Shown piece after piece: positions 43,815-52,964 of a stretch of DNA of 64,000 nt. Every line of letters begins with the position of its first letter. The stretch's first letter is position 1. The stretch is from Pseudomonadota bacterium. GTDB lineage: Bacteria; Pseudomonadota; Gammaproteobacteria; JAADHS01. The notes under the pieces were generated by a model. That model saw only the letters and a program-made list of their open reading frames with translations, did not search any database and had not been told where the DNA came from. The position numbers were made by a program, and so were the translations under genes. The DNA lies in the NCBI GenBank assembly GCA_021821045.1, contig JAKACW010000019.1:1-64000 (forward strand), given 5' to 3'.

Positions 43815-45107
43815 ATGTTAAAAGGCACTCTAGTTGCAGTTTTGCTGTCCTGCCTGGCGCTAACGTGCCACGCCGCGGCGGTGCCCCTCGATCGCATCGT
43901 TGCTGTGGTCAACAACGATGTCATCACCGAAACCGAGCTCGGACAACGGGTGGAGGTGCTCGGCAAACAGATCGTTCAAAGCGGCGCACGGCTGCCACCA
44001 CCGTCGATTCTGCGCAGCCAAGTTCTGGAGCGGATGATCTCGGAAAGGCTGCAACTCCAGCTGGCCGACTCCACCGGCATACGCATCGATGACGATACGC
44101 TGAACCAAACCCTGCGACGTATCGCAGACGACAATAAGTTGTCGCTGGGCGAGTTCCGACGCGTCCTGGAAAAGGACGGCTTTTCATTCGAGGTCTTCCG
44201 GGAGGACATTCGTCGCGAACTCACCTTGCGGCGTCTGCACGAGCGGCAGATTCAACAGCGCATCGTCGTCAGCGAGCAGGATGTCGACCAGTTTCTCCAA
44301 TCGCAACCTGCCGATGGCGCAACCACCCAATATCGTCTGGGCCACATTCTCGTGGCGCTTCCGGAAGCAGCCACGCCGGAACAAACCGCCGCGGCTCGGG
44401 ACAAGGTCAACGACATCATCGAGAAACTCAACGCAGGCGCCGATTTCGGCGAAACCGCCATCGCCTACTCGGACGCGCAGAATGCGCTCGAAGGGGGCGA
44501 CATCGGTTGGCGCGGCAGCAACGAGCTTCCCACACTGTTCGCCGCGGCGGTTCCCAAGCTCGACGTCGGAAAATTCAGCGAACCCATCCGCGGCCCTAAT
44601 GGTTTTCACATTATCAAGGTGGTCGACAAACGGGGCGACCGCCGCATCATCACGGAGGAAACACTTGTTCGCCACATTCTATTGAAGACCCACAGACTGC
44701 GGTCCGACGAAGTAGCCGAGAAGGAACTGACCCAGTTGAAATCCCGCATTGCGGCCGGCGAGGACTTTGCCGCCATCGCCAAATCGATCTCGGAAGACTC
44801 GGGGAGCGCGCTAAATGGCGGCAGCCTGGATTGGGTCAAACCCGGCGACACCGTCCCGCCCTTCGAGCAAACCATGAACCAGACAACAAAAGGCGAAATT
44901 TCCGAGCCGTTTCAAACTGAATTCGGCTGGCACATTTTGCAGGTGCTCGACCGTCGCGAGACGGACACGACTGAAGCGGCGCGGCGCGACGAGGCGCAGC
45001 GCGTCTTGCGCCAACGCAAGGCCGACGAAGAAACCACTCAGTGGCTGCAGCGTCTGCGGGACGAAGCTTTCGTCGAAGTCCGGCTGGAACAAGACTCCGG
45101 CGCGTAG
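43815..45107 (+). CDS. surA: periplasmic chaperone SurA
   Basis: 430 residues. Signal peptide of about 22 residues. N-terminal chaperone domain (VPLDRIVAVVNNDVITETEL, ILRSQVLERMISERLQLQLA) and two parvulin domains: YRLGHILVALPEAA and VRHILLKTHRLRSD each open one, ending FHIIKVVDKR and WHILQVLDRRE. It guides outer-membrane proteins such as LptD to BAM. 20 bp after lptD. Confidence 0.97.
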   Translation: MLKGTLVAVLLSCLALTCHAAAVPLDRIVAVVNNDVITETELGQRVEVLGKQIVQSGARLPPPSILRSQVLERMISERLQLQLADSTGIRIDDDTLNQTLRRIADDNKLSLGEFRRVLEKDGFSFEVFREDIRRELTLRRLHERQIQQRIVVSEQDVDQFLQSQPADGATTQYRLGHILVALPEAATPEQTAAARDKVNDIIEKLNAGADFGETAIAYSDAQNALEGGDIGWRGSNELPTLFAAAVPKLDVGKFSEPIRGPNGFHIIKVVDKRGDRRIITEETLVRHILLKTHRLRSDEVAEKELTQLKSRIAAGEDFAAIAKSISEDSGSALNGGSLDWVKPGDTVPPFEQTMNQTTKGEISEPFQTEFGWHILQVLDRRETDTTEAARRDEAQRVLRQRKADEETTQWLQRLRDEAFVEVRLEQDSGA

Positions 45108-45160
45108 GGCCGCGTCGCGCTCGCAGCCAATCCGACGAGCAACTGCGTCCTCCGTCCGAC

Positions 45161-45182
45161 GTAGGAGCGAGCATGCTCGCGA
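45161..45182. repeat. REP unit of the GTAGGAGCGAGC family
   Basis: GTAGGAGCGAGCATGCTCGCGA, a compact palindrome of the Pseudomonas-like type, lies between surA and pdxA. Together with the copy at 30363 it forms a second REP family in this window. Confidence 0.7.
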
Positions 45183-45214
45183 AAAATCTCAATTGAAAGC
45201 GTTCCCATAAAATC

Positions 45215-46222
45215 ATGCACAGCGCAATCGTACCCCGCCTTGTCGTCACCCCTGGAGAACCTGCGGGCATCGGGCCGGACATTTGCGTACGGGGGGCGCA
45301 ACTGGCGTTTGCCGCGGAATTGGTGGCCATCGCCGATCGTTCGCTCCTCAGCGACCGTGCAAGGCAACTAGGCATCGCGCTTACACTGAAGGAATTCGAT
45401 CCCGCTGCTCCGCGGCAGACTCACCGCCCTGGAACGCTGAACGTCCTTCACTGCCCCCTGCGCAAGCCCTGCGCCGCCGGACAACTCGACCGCGACAACG
45501 CGGCGTATGTTTTGGAAACGCTGCGGCTGGCCACCGCGGGCTGCCTCGACGGCCGCTTCGACGGCTTGGTGACCGGCCCCGTTCACAAGGGCGTCATCAA
45601 CGACAGCGGCGTCGCCTTCAGCGGCCATACCGAATTTCTCGCCGAATTGAGCGCAACACCGCAAGTGGTCATGATGCTGGCGGCGAAGGACTTGCGTGTT
45701 GCCTTAGTCACAACCCACGTGCCGCTCGCCCAAGTCAGCGGCCTGATCACCCGCGAGAGGGTCGAAGCCGTGTTGAGAATCTTGCTCGCGGACCTGCGCA
45801 CCAAGTTTGGCATCGCCTCGCCGCGGGTCCTGGTGTGCGGCCTCAACCCTCACGCCGGCGAGGACGGTCATCTCGGTCGCGAGGACATCGACGTGATTGT
45901 GCCGGTGCTGGAGAAACTGCGGCGCGAGGGCGCGATGCTCATCGGCCCCATACCCGCCGACACCGCGTTCATTCCCAAAAGGCTGCAAGACACCGATGCG
46001 GTGCTGGCCATGTACCATGATCAGGGGCTGCCGGTGTTGAAGTTCGCCGGGTTCGGCAACGCGATCAACATCACCTTGGGATTGCCCTTCATCCGCACGT
46101 CCGTCGACCACGGCACGGCGCTGGAGTTGGCCGGGACCCCGCACGGCGACCCGAGCAGCTTGATTGCAGCGATCAACGCCGCCGTCAGCATGGTTCACGC
46201 CTCCCGCGAGGTATCCGGATGA
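45215..46222 (+). CDS. pdxA: 4-hydroxythreonine-4-phosphate dehydrogenase
   Basis: 335 residues, the family length. [13 protein letters not shown] at the start, [30 protein letters not shown], and [12 protein letters not shown] give the metal His and substrate sites. It works in the DXP-independent step to pyridoxal phosphate. The last 4 nt overlap the rsmA start. A REP unit separates it from surA. Confidence 0.96.
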   Translation: MHSAIVPRLVVTPGEPAGIGPDICVRGAQLAFAAELVAIADRSLLSDRARQLGIALTLKEFDPAAPRQTHRPGTLNVLHCPLRKPCAAGQLDRDNAAYVLETLRLATAGCLDGRFDGLVTGPVHKGVINDSGVAFSGHTEFLAELSATPQVVMMLAAKDLRVALVTTHVPLAQVSGLITRERVEAVLRILLADLRTKFGIASPRVLVCGLNPHAGEDGHLGREDIDVIVPVLEKLRREGAMLIGPIPADTAFIPKRLQDTDAVLAMYHDQGLPVLKFAGFGNAINITLGLPFIRTSVDHGTALELAGTPHGDPSSLIAAINAAVSMVHASREVSG

Positions 46223-47019
46223 GGCCGCCGACCATGCGCGCGAAGAAGCACTTCGGTCAGCACTTTCTGCACGACCCGAGCGTCATCGACAAAATTCTCT
46301 TGGCGCTCTCGCCGCGACAGGGCGAGGCCGTGGTCGAAATCGGCCCAGGCCGCGGTGCCCTGACCCGTTCGCTGCTGGCGGCCGTCGGCGAACTCGACGT
46401 CGTCGAAATCGATCCGGACGTGCTGCCCGAATTGGAGTCGCGCTGCGCCGGTCTGGGAACACTGCGTATTCACCGTCTGGATGTGCTGCGCTTCGACTTC
46501 GCCGAATTGGCGCGCCAGCGCGGCACGCTGCGCATCGTCGGCAATTTGCCCTACAACATTTCCACACCGCTTTTATTTCACATCCTCGACCAGCGCGGCT
46601 GCATGCGCGACGCGCATTTCATGCTGCAAAAAGAAGTGGCGGAACGCTTGGCCGCGGAACCGGGGGGAGGCGACTACGGCCGGCTGAGCGTCATGGTTCA
46701 GTACCACTGCGCGGTCACGTCGTTGTTCAACGTGAAGCCGGGCGCATTCTCGCCGCCGCCGCGGGTGGATTCCAGTGTGGTGAGGCTCGTTCCGTACGCT
46801 TCGCCACCTCACCGGGCGGACGATGAAAACTGGTTCGGCCTGGTCGTCAACACGGCGTTCCAGCAACGTCGCAAGACCTTGCGTAACGCCGTCAAACGTC
46901 TGATGGATGCCGAGACAATCGAGAAGGCGGGACTTGACCCGAACCAGCGCCCCGAAACTTTGTCGGTGGCGAACTTCGTCGCACTCGCCAATTGCGCCAA
47001 GCGCATAGAGGACAATTAG
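46219..47019 (+). CDS. rsmA: 16S rRNA dimethyladenosine transferase
   Basis: 266 residues. [21 protein letters not shown]-binding [12 protein letters not shown] and the NLPYNIS catalytic motif are diagnostic of KsgA/RsmA, which dimethylates two adenines in helix 45 of 16S rRNA. ATG at 46219 overlaps the pdxA stop; an ATG at 46234 is an alternative. In many relatives apaG and apaH follow; here a PqqD-like operon does. Confidence 0.96.
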   Translation: MRPPTMRAKKHFGQHFLHDPSVIDKILLALSPRQGEAVVEIGPGRGALTRSLLAAVGELDVVEIDPDVLPELESRCAGLGTLRIHRLDVLRFDFAELARQRGTLRIVGNLPYNISTPLLFHILDQRGCMRDAHFMLQKEVAERLAAEPGGGDYGRLSVMVQYHCAVTSLFNVKPGAFSPPPRVDSSVVRLVPYASPPHRADDENWFGLVVNTAFQQRRKTLRNAVKRLMDAETIEKAGLDPNQRPETLSVANFVALANCAKRIEDN

Positions 47020-47072
47020 ATCTCTAATTGATCAGCGGCCCCTCGAGAAACTTGTTCTATAATCGTCACCCC

Positions 47073-47354
47073 ATGACCAACGAATCCAACACCACCCGAC
47101 GCGAACCCTTGATTGATGCCAAGCTGGTGCAGCGGCTGGCGGTCAGCGACTCGGGGTTCGTCTTCGATCCCGTCAGCGGTCACAGCTTCTCCGTTAATGA
47201 GACCGGGTTGCGTATCCTGCGCTTGCTCAAGGAGGGACAAGATCTCCCCTCGGCGGTTAAGGCGTTGTGCGATGAATTCCTTGGCAGCGCCGCTGACATC
47301 GAACGCGACGTGCTTGAATTCGCCGGTTTGCTGCGCAAGCAGTTTCCCGCCTGA
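47073..47354 (+). CDS. PqqD-like / RRE-domain small protein
   Basis: 93 residues from the ATG at 47073 (the frame opens at 47028). LVQRLAVSDSGFVFDPVSGH, SVNETGLRILRLLKEG and VKALCDEF, then IERDVLEFAGLLRKQ is the PqqD winged-helix pattern (also called the RiPP recognition element). PqqD-like proteins hold a peptide or small substrate for a modifying enzyme. TATAAT at 47058-47063 lies 9 nt before the ATG, so the mRNA may be leaderless if used. It is 10 bp before an ATP-grasp ligase. Confidence 0.8.
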   Translation: MTNESNTTRREPLIDAKLVQRLAVSDSGFVFDPVSGHSFSVNETGLRILRLLKEGQDLPSAVKALCDEFLGSAADIERDVLEFAGLLRKQFPA

Positions 47355-47364
47355 GCCTACGATC

Positions 47365-48408
47365 ATGGTAACGGTCGCCATCTCCGGAATGAATGCGCGC
47401 CCCGATAATCCGGGTCCCGGCGTCGCCGTCGCCCGCTGCCTGCGCGAAGCCGCGGATCTCGACGCGCGAATCATCGGTTTCGGCTACGATGCCCTCGATC
47501 CCGGCCTCTACCTCACGGATTACTGCGACGCGGGCTACTTGCTGCCCTATCCGTCCGCCGGCGATCAGGCGCTGGCGGAGCGGCTGGAGGAGATTCACAA
47601 GTCCGATCCCTTTGACGTCTTCATCCCGTGCCTCGATGCGGAACTGCCCAATGTGCTGCGCATTGAGCAGCAGTTGAAAAAGCTGGGTGTGCGCACCTGG
47701 TTGCCCAGCGAAGACCAACTGAAGTTGCGCAGCAAAGAGCGCTTGAACGAACTGGCGGCCCATGCCGAAATCGCTTGTCCGCGCACCCGCGGCATCACCC
47801 AACCGGATTTTTTTCAGCGCTGCGACGATGAGGGCTGGAAGTATCCGTTGGTGGTCAAGGGCGTGTTCTATGATGCCTACGTGGCACACTCTCCCGCCGA
47901 TGCCGCAGTGGCCTTCAATCACATCGCCCGCACCTGGGGCTACCCGGTGCTGGTGCAGGAACACATCAAGGGTGAAGAATATAATCTCACCGGCGTGGGC
48001 GACGGCGAAGGAGGATTGCTCGGCGCCGTAATGATGAAAAAAACCGGGCTGACGGACAAAGGCAAAGCCTGGGCTGGCGTCGCGGTTTCCGATCAGGCAC
48101 TGCTGGACGCGGCGCAAAAACTCATCAAAGCCACGCGCTGGCGCGGTCCGTTGGAAGTGGAAGTCATCAAAAGTCCAAGCGGAACGTATCACTTGGTCGA
48201 GATCAACCCGCGTTTTCCGGCGTGGATTTATCTCTCGGCGGGAGTGGGCGTCAACCTGCCCCATGCCTTGGTCAACTTGGCCCTGTCGCGCCCGTTGCCG
48301 GCGTTCGGCGAACCACGCGCGGGCACCATGTTTATTCGCTACGCGCTGGAAACCATCGTTGACCTTGGCCAGTTCGAATCGATCATTGTCAACGGTGTTC
48401 GGGAGTGA
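47365..48408 (+). CDS. ATP-grasp domain protein
   Basis: 347 residues from ATG 47365 (the open frame is longer, to 47113, but overlaps the PqqD-like gene). An N-terminal Rossmann-like part (VAISGMNARPDNPGPGVAVAR) is followed by an ATP-grasp fold: YPLVVKGVF, VLVQEHIKGEEYN, LEVEVIK and the metal-binding VEINPRFPAWIYLS. It resembles the carbamoyl-phosphate-synthase-like ATP-grasp subgroup, enzymes that join a carboxylate to an amine or thiol. The gap to the decarboxylase gene is 4 bp. Substrate unknown. Confidence 0.85.
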   Translation: MVTVAISGMNARPDNPGPGVAVARCLREAADLDARIIGFGYDALDPGLYLTDYCDAGYLLPYPSAGDQALAERLEEIHKSDPFDVFIPCLDAELPNVLRIEQQLKKLGVRTWLPSEDQLKLRSKERLNELAAHAEIACPRTRGITQPDFFQRCDDEGWKYPLVVKGVFYDAYVAHSPADAAVAFNHIARTWGYPVLVQEHIKGEEYNLTGVGDGEGGLLGAVMMKKTGLTDKGKAWAGVAVSDQALLDAAQKLIKATRWRGPLEVEVIKSPSGTYHLVEINPRFPAWIYLSAGVGVNLPHALVNLALSRPLPAFGEPRAGTMFIRYALETIVDLGQFESIIVNGVRE

Positions 48409-48412
48409 AACG

Positions 48413-49804
48413 ATGACTGACAACACAACTGCCGACAAACCCGTGTGGATCAAACCGACCTTGCGCGCTCACCGCAGCGGACTGTTGAACAAGTTCGGCG
48501 CCGTACCCAGTCGACAGTGGCAAGATGAATTCGAAGATGTTCCCGTCGCCGATCTGATTCATCAATTCGGATCGCCGCTGTTCGTGATTTCCGAGCAGCG
48601 TTTGCGCAAGAACGTGCGCCACCTCACTCGCGCGTTCAGCGCCCGCTATCCCCGCGTCCAATACAGTTGGTCGTATAAAACGAATTACTTAAACGCGGTT
48701 TGCGCCATCGCGCATCAGGAAGGGGCTTGGGCGGAAGTCGTGTCGGCATTCGAATATGAGAAAGCGCGGAACCTTGGCGTGCCCGGCGAAAAAATTCTGT
48801 TCAACGGACCGCACAAACCGCGGGCCATACTCGAACGGGCCATCAAGGAAGGCGCGCACATTCACGTCGATCACCTCGACGAACTGCAACTGATCGACGA
48901 GATCGCCCGCGCAACGGCGCAGAACGTCGAGATCACCCTGCGGCTGAACTTCGATACCGGCGTGACGGAACCGTGGAGCCGGTTCGGCTTCAACGTCGAA
49001 TCGGGCCAGGCGCTGGATGCGGCGTGGCGCGTGGCCCACAGTCCCAACCTCAAACTCACCGGTTTGCACAGCCATATCGGCACATTCGTCATGGACACCC
49101 GCGCCTACCGCGCCCAAGTTAAGACCATGTGCCAGTTCATGGAGCGGGCCGAGAAGGACACCGGCTGCCAAATCGACTGCATCGACGTCGGCGGCGGATT
49201 TGCTTCGCGCAACGCGCTGCAAGGCGTTTATCTACCGCCGGAACAGGTCGTGCCCAGCATCGATCAATACGCCGAAGCCATTTGCGATACGCTGCTCGAG
49301 GCCACCCATGGCCGCGAGCGCGAAGGACGGCCGCGCCCCCTGCTGTTACTCGAAACCGGTCGCGCGGTCGTCGACGACGCGGAGATTCTCTTGACCTCCG
49401 TGGTGGGCAACAAACGGCTACCCGACGGCCGACGCGCCACGATTGTCGATGCCGGGGTGAATCTGCTTTTCACCGCGTTCTGGTATCACCATAACGTCAA
49501 ACCCACTCGCGAGCTGTCCGGCGTGGCCGAAGAGACCGTGCTGTATGGCCCGTTGTGCATGAATATCGACGTCATGCGCGCGTCGATCCTGTTGCCCCCG
49601 CTGGACGTGGGCGACGTGCTCATGTTCTCGCCCGTGGGTGCGTACAACAACACTCAGTGGCTGCAGTTCATCGAGTACCGCCCCAATGTCGTGCTGGTTC
49701 ACGACGACCGGCAGGTCTCGATCGTGCGCGCCGCCGAGGACCTCCAAGCGGTAACGGCTCAGGAGCGGCTGCCGGACCATCTGCGCGACGTTAGCCCGCG
49801 CTAG
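48413..49804 (+). CDS. PLP-dependent decarboxylase, fold type III
   Basis: 463 residues from ATG 48413 (GGAG 8 nt upstream). Alanine-racemase-like barrel with the Schiff-base Lys in YSWSYKTN (Lys89), the LTGLHSHIGTF His loop, the Gly-rich phosphate site in DVGGGFASRN, ETGRAVVDDA, and the second-domain Cys-Asp motif GPLCMNIDVM that lends the catalytic pair in LysA/ornithine decarboxylase relatives. It may decarboxylate a diamino acid, a D-centre or an amino-acid derivative made by the ligase. No lysine-biosynthesis genes nearby, so LysA proper is unlikely. Confidence 0.85.
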   Translation: MTDNTTADKPVWIKPTLRAHRSGLLNKFGAVPSRQWQDEFEDVPVADLIHQFGSPLFVISEQRLRKNVRHLTRAFSARYPRVQYSWSYKTNYLNAVCAIAHQEGAWAEVVSAFEYEKARNLGVPGEKILFNGPHKPRAILERAIKEGAHIHVDHLDELQLIDEIARATAQNVEITLRLNFDTGVTEPWSRFGFNVESGQALDAAWRVAHSPNLKLTGLHSHIGTFVMDTRAYRAQVKTMCQFMERAEKDTGCQIDCIDVGGGFASRNALQGVYLPPEQVVPSIDQYAEAICDTLLEATHGREREGRPRPLLLLETGRAVVDDAEILLTSVVGNKRLPDGRRATIVDAGVNLLFTAFWYHHNVKPTRELSGVAEETVLYGPLCMNIDVMRASILLPPLDVGDVLMFSPVGAYNNTQWLQFIEYRPNVVLVHDDRQVSIVRAAEDLQAVTAQERLPDHLRDVSPR

Positions 49805-49814
49805 CTCGTCGGTC

Positions 49815-52031
49815 ATGCTGCCACCTAAACTCAAATCGGCGTCGAGTCACCTCGAAGGCTTCGGGCGCGCCTACGCCACCATTCTGTTTTCCCGCCACCG
49901 GATTTCCGGCGCGCTGTTTTTTCTGGCCACGCTGGCCTATCCCAACATCGGCCTCGCCGGATTGCTCGCCGCGGTCGTGGCGTCCATCACCGCGACCCAA
50001 CTTCGCCTGCCCAATCTCGATGGCGGTTTGCATGTCTTCAACAGTTTGTTGGTCGGGCTGTCCCTTGGCGCGGTCTACCAGTTGGACGCCTATCTTGCGC
50101 TGTTAATCGCCATCAGCGCCGCGTTCGCCGTATTCGTCACGGCAGCGACGGCCAACGTGCTGTGGCGACTCGGCGCGTTACCGGCGCTCAGCGTGCCGTT
50201 CGTCATGGTGGCGGTGGCCGCGGCGCTGGCCGCCAAAGGCTACGGCAACTTGGAACTCTACCTTGCGCCCTATTTGCCGCGCGAGGATTGGTTCGGCGCC
50301 GTGCTGGATCGATTCTTCATCAGTCTCGGCGCCGTGTACTTCAGCACCCATCCGGCCGCCGGACTCTTGCTGTTCCTCGGCATCGTATGGCAATCGCGCT
50401 ATGCCGCGCTGCTGTGCATCTGCGGTTACGCCGTGGGACGGCTCGTCTTCGATCTTTTGTCGGGAAGCAGCTACGACGCCATCGCCGACTGGAACGCGTT
50501 CAACTACGCCTTGACCGCGATTGCCCTGGGTGGAATTTTCTGCATTCCCAGCGTCGGCGCGTTCGCGCTGGCGATGATCGGCGCGGCCTGCTCCGCTTTT
50601 TTGACCGCATCCATGCAATCCTTGTTCTTGCTTCATCAACTGCCGGTCATGGCCTTCCCATTCCTGTTTACGACCTTGACGTTTCTGTTCGCCCTTTCCC
50701 TGCGCAGTGCGCCCGGAAAGCCGTGGCTGGTTTTGACCAATCCCGCAACACCCGAGGTCAACTACGAGCGGGCACGGCTCGCTCAAGCCCGCAGCGGCGG
50801 GCTCAACAGCGTACCCTTGCACGCGCCGTTTTTCGGGACGTGGAATGTGTATCAAGGTTTCAACGGTCCCCACACTCACCAGGGCTTGTGGCAGCATGCG
50901 CTGGACTTCTTCATCTCCCATGACGGGCGCAGCTTCGAGGACAAGGGCGCGGCGTTGACGGATTACCACTGTTTCGCCCTGCCGGTCGTTTCGCCGGCCT
51001 ACGGCCGCGTGGTGCGCATTCGCCAAAATATCCCGGACAATGCGCCCGGCGAGGTCAACGTCCAGTACAACTGGGGCAATTTTGTCTTGCTGCGGCTGGA
51101 GAACGGTCTGCATGTGCTGATTGCTCATCTGTTGCAGAACAGCATCAAGGTAAACGAGGGCGATTATGTATACCCGGGAACGCCGTTAGGCGCCTGCGGC
51201 AATTCGGGACGCTCCCCGCAGCCCCATGTGCACATGCAACTGCAACGGGACGCCCGCCTAGGCAGGCCGACGCTGCCTTTCCACTTGGCCAACGTCATTC
51301 ATTTCCAATCCGGCGAGTCGGGGCGCTTCTGCCTGGCAACCCTGCCCAAGGAAGGCGACTCGATTCGAGCGGCGGACCGCGATCCCAGGCTTGCCAATCC
51401 GTTGCATTTGCCGGTCGGGCGCACGCTGACGTATCGGGTCGAGGACTCGCACCGCGGTACAAGGCAAATCACCTTCCGGGTTGAACTGACTTTGTTCGGC
51501 CGGTTTCGACTCGTATGCAACGGCGGCGCAAGCTGCGCGATCCAGGAGACCGACTATGTGCTTGCCTGCTTCGATCGCACAGGCCCAAGGGAACCGGCGC
51601 TTGCCCTGTGGATGCTGGCCGTCGGACTCACGCCGTTTTCGGCGCAAGCGGACCGCTGGAGCGATGCGCCGGCGGCGGATCTGCTGCCGCTGTCGCCGAT
51701 GCAACGCTTGGTCATGCACGGGCTATTCCCGTTGGGCGCCGGACTCGACAGCGAATATCAACGCACCTGGGACAAAGCACATTCGGTATGGCGGCAGCGC
51801 GCCAATCACGTTTTGAAGATCGGACCGCTGAACTGGCAGGCCGCCACGGAAGCGGATTTGTGTCCTGACGTGGGATTCAGGCGCCTTGCGCTGCGCTGCG
51901 GCACGCGCGAGATTGAAGCGACGCTCACCGACGTCGGTCTGAGCGAGGACGCCGGCGTTCCCGAGAAACGACAGTCGCTCGAGGACGCTGCGCCAGGCCT
52001 CACGCACACTCGGGACAATGCCAATCCCTGA
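49815..52031 (+). CDS. urea transporter fused to M23 peptidase-like domain
   Basis: 738 residues. The first 300 form some ten membrane helices with the urea transporter signature (LPNLDGGLHVFNSLLVGLSL early and FNYALTAIALGGIFCIPS later). From about residue 340 to 480 there is an M23/LytM fold: HTHQGLWQHALDFF (His...Asp zinc ligands), and GNSGRSPQPHVHMQL (HxH). The last 250 residues are unassigned. A transporter of urea or a related small amide tied to a peptidase or peptidoglycan-type hydrolase is unusual. 10 bp after the decarboxylase gene. Confidence 0.82.
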   Translation: MLPPKLKSASSHLEGFGRAYATILFSRHRISGALFFLATLAYPNIGLAGLLAAVVASITATQLRLPNLDGGLHVFNSLLVGLSLGAVYQLDAYLALLIAISAAFAVFVTAATANVLWRLGALPALSVPFVMVAVAAALAAKGYGNLELYLAPYLPREDWFGAVLDRFFISLGAVYFSTHPAAGLLLFLGIVWQSRYAALLCICGYAVGRLVFDLLSGSSYDAIADWNAFNYALTAIALGGIFCIPSVGAFALAMIGAACSAFLTASMQSLFLLHQLPVMAFPFLFTTLTFLFALSLRSAPGKPWLVLTNPATPEVNYERARLAQARSGGLNSVPLHAPFFGTWNVYQGFNGPHTHQGLWQHALDFFISHDGRSFEDKGAALTDYHCFALPVVSPAYGRVVRIRQNIPDNAPGEVNVQYNWGNFVLLRLENGLHVLIAHLLQNSIKVNEGDYVYPGTPLGACGNSGRSPQPHVHMQLQRDARLGRPTLPFHLANVIHFQSGESGRFCLATLPKEGDSIRAADRDPRLANPLHLPVGRTLTYRVEDSHRGTRQITFRVELTLFGRFRLVCNGGASCAIQETDYVLACFDRTGPREPALALWMLAVGLTPFSAQADRWSDAPAADLLPLSPMQRLVMHGLFPLGAGLDSEYQRTWDKAHSVWRQRANHVLKIGPLNWQAATEADLCPDVGFRRLALRCGTREIEATLTDVGLSEDAGVPEKRQSLEDAAPGLTHTRDNANP

Positions 52032-52058
52032 CGAGCCTTTCCCGGTTAGAATACGGCC

Positions 52059-52964
52059 ATGTTCAAGAGCAAGATGTTCATCGCCGGCGGGACGATCTTA
52101 TGGACGCTAACCGCCCAAGGACAGTCGACTGATACGTGGAAACTTACCGCGGGCGCTCAAGCATTGGCGGGGGACTACCAGCAATCCGTCGAAAGAAAAT
52201 ATATTGCGTCCGCGGGTTTTGTACTGTCCGCCGAGCGGGCCTCGGCAGGTGGCGTCAGCCTGATCTACAACCGCAACTGGATTGACTTCTACGCGGCAAA
52301 CGCCGACCTCGAGGAAAACAACTGGTTCTTGAGCGGCCACAAATATTTCCTCGCGGACACGGGCGGAACCTGGACCATGCGTCTCGACGGCTATCGGGTC
52401 GACAATAGCGAGCAAGCCGAAAGTGAAAACGACGTGTGGGCGGCGGCGCCCCAAATGTCGTTCCTCAACGGCAGCCGCACCGTTTATCTCGACGTCGGCG
52501 TGGCGTACTCCGTCTACGGCGACAGCGCGACATTCCCGGACGATCTCAACGTCGTTCAGCTCACGCCCACGTTGGGCTTGGGCACATCGGCGTTCACCGA
52601 TTGGTTCCAATTTCGCGGCTACTTCATTCGGCCCTCCAACGCGGACCGGGCGCAATCGCAGGAGAACACCGCGGCCCTGGAGGTGAAATACACCCATTGG
52701 TACGTCGACAGGCCGCTGGGCCTGTATTCACTCCAAGCCGGCGTTCTTGCCGGCGAGCGCGTCTACGCGGTCGACCACGACGCCGCGGCGGTCTACAATC
52801 TGGCCGACCTCCAAACGGGCGGTGTGACACTCAGCGGTCAGTGGGAGTGGTTTCGCGACACCATTGTGATCACTCTGCTCGGTCACGATCAGTTCGAAAA
52901 CCAGTTGATCGGCGACAAGTATCGCAGGTCATTCTTTTACTTGGGGATAAGTCGATCATGGTAA
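52059..52964 (+). CDS. putative outer-membrane barrel protein
   Basis: 301 residues. Signal peptide (ends GQS, near residue 23). The mature part is a string of short strands with aromatic residues at both edges (GFVLSAERAS, MRLDGYRVDNS, VYLDVGVAYSVYGD) ending in Trp, consistent with an outer-membrane barrel. No named family recognised. It follows the transporter/peptidase gene by 27 bp and overlaps the TPR gene by 7 nt, so it is part of the same operon. Confidence 0.6.
   Translation: MFKSKMFIAGGTILWTLTAQGQSTDTWKLTAGAQALAGDYQQSVERKYIASAGFVLSAERASAGGVSLIYNRNWIDFYAANADLEENNWFLSGHKYFLADTGGTWTMRLDGYRVDNSEQAESENDVWAAAPQMSFLNGSRTVYLDVGVAYSVYGDSATFPDDLNVVQLTPTLGLGTSAFTDWFQFRGYFIRPSNADRAQSQENTAALEVKYTHWYVDRPLGLYSLQAGVLAGERVYAVDHDAAAVYNLADLQTGGVTLSGQWEWFRDTIVITLLGHDQFENQLIGDKYRRSFFYLGISRSW

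Noticed and set aside
47113-47364. N-terminal extension of the ATP-grasp protein
   Set aside because: It lies in another frame of the PqqD-like gene; the ATP-grasp fold begins naturally at 47365.
52436-52957. upstream extension of the TPR gene
   Set aside because: The long open frame overlaps the whole second half of the outer-membrane protein gene; the ATG at 52958 with signal peptide and ribosome site is the real start.
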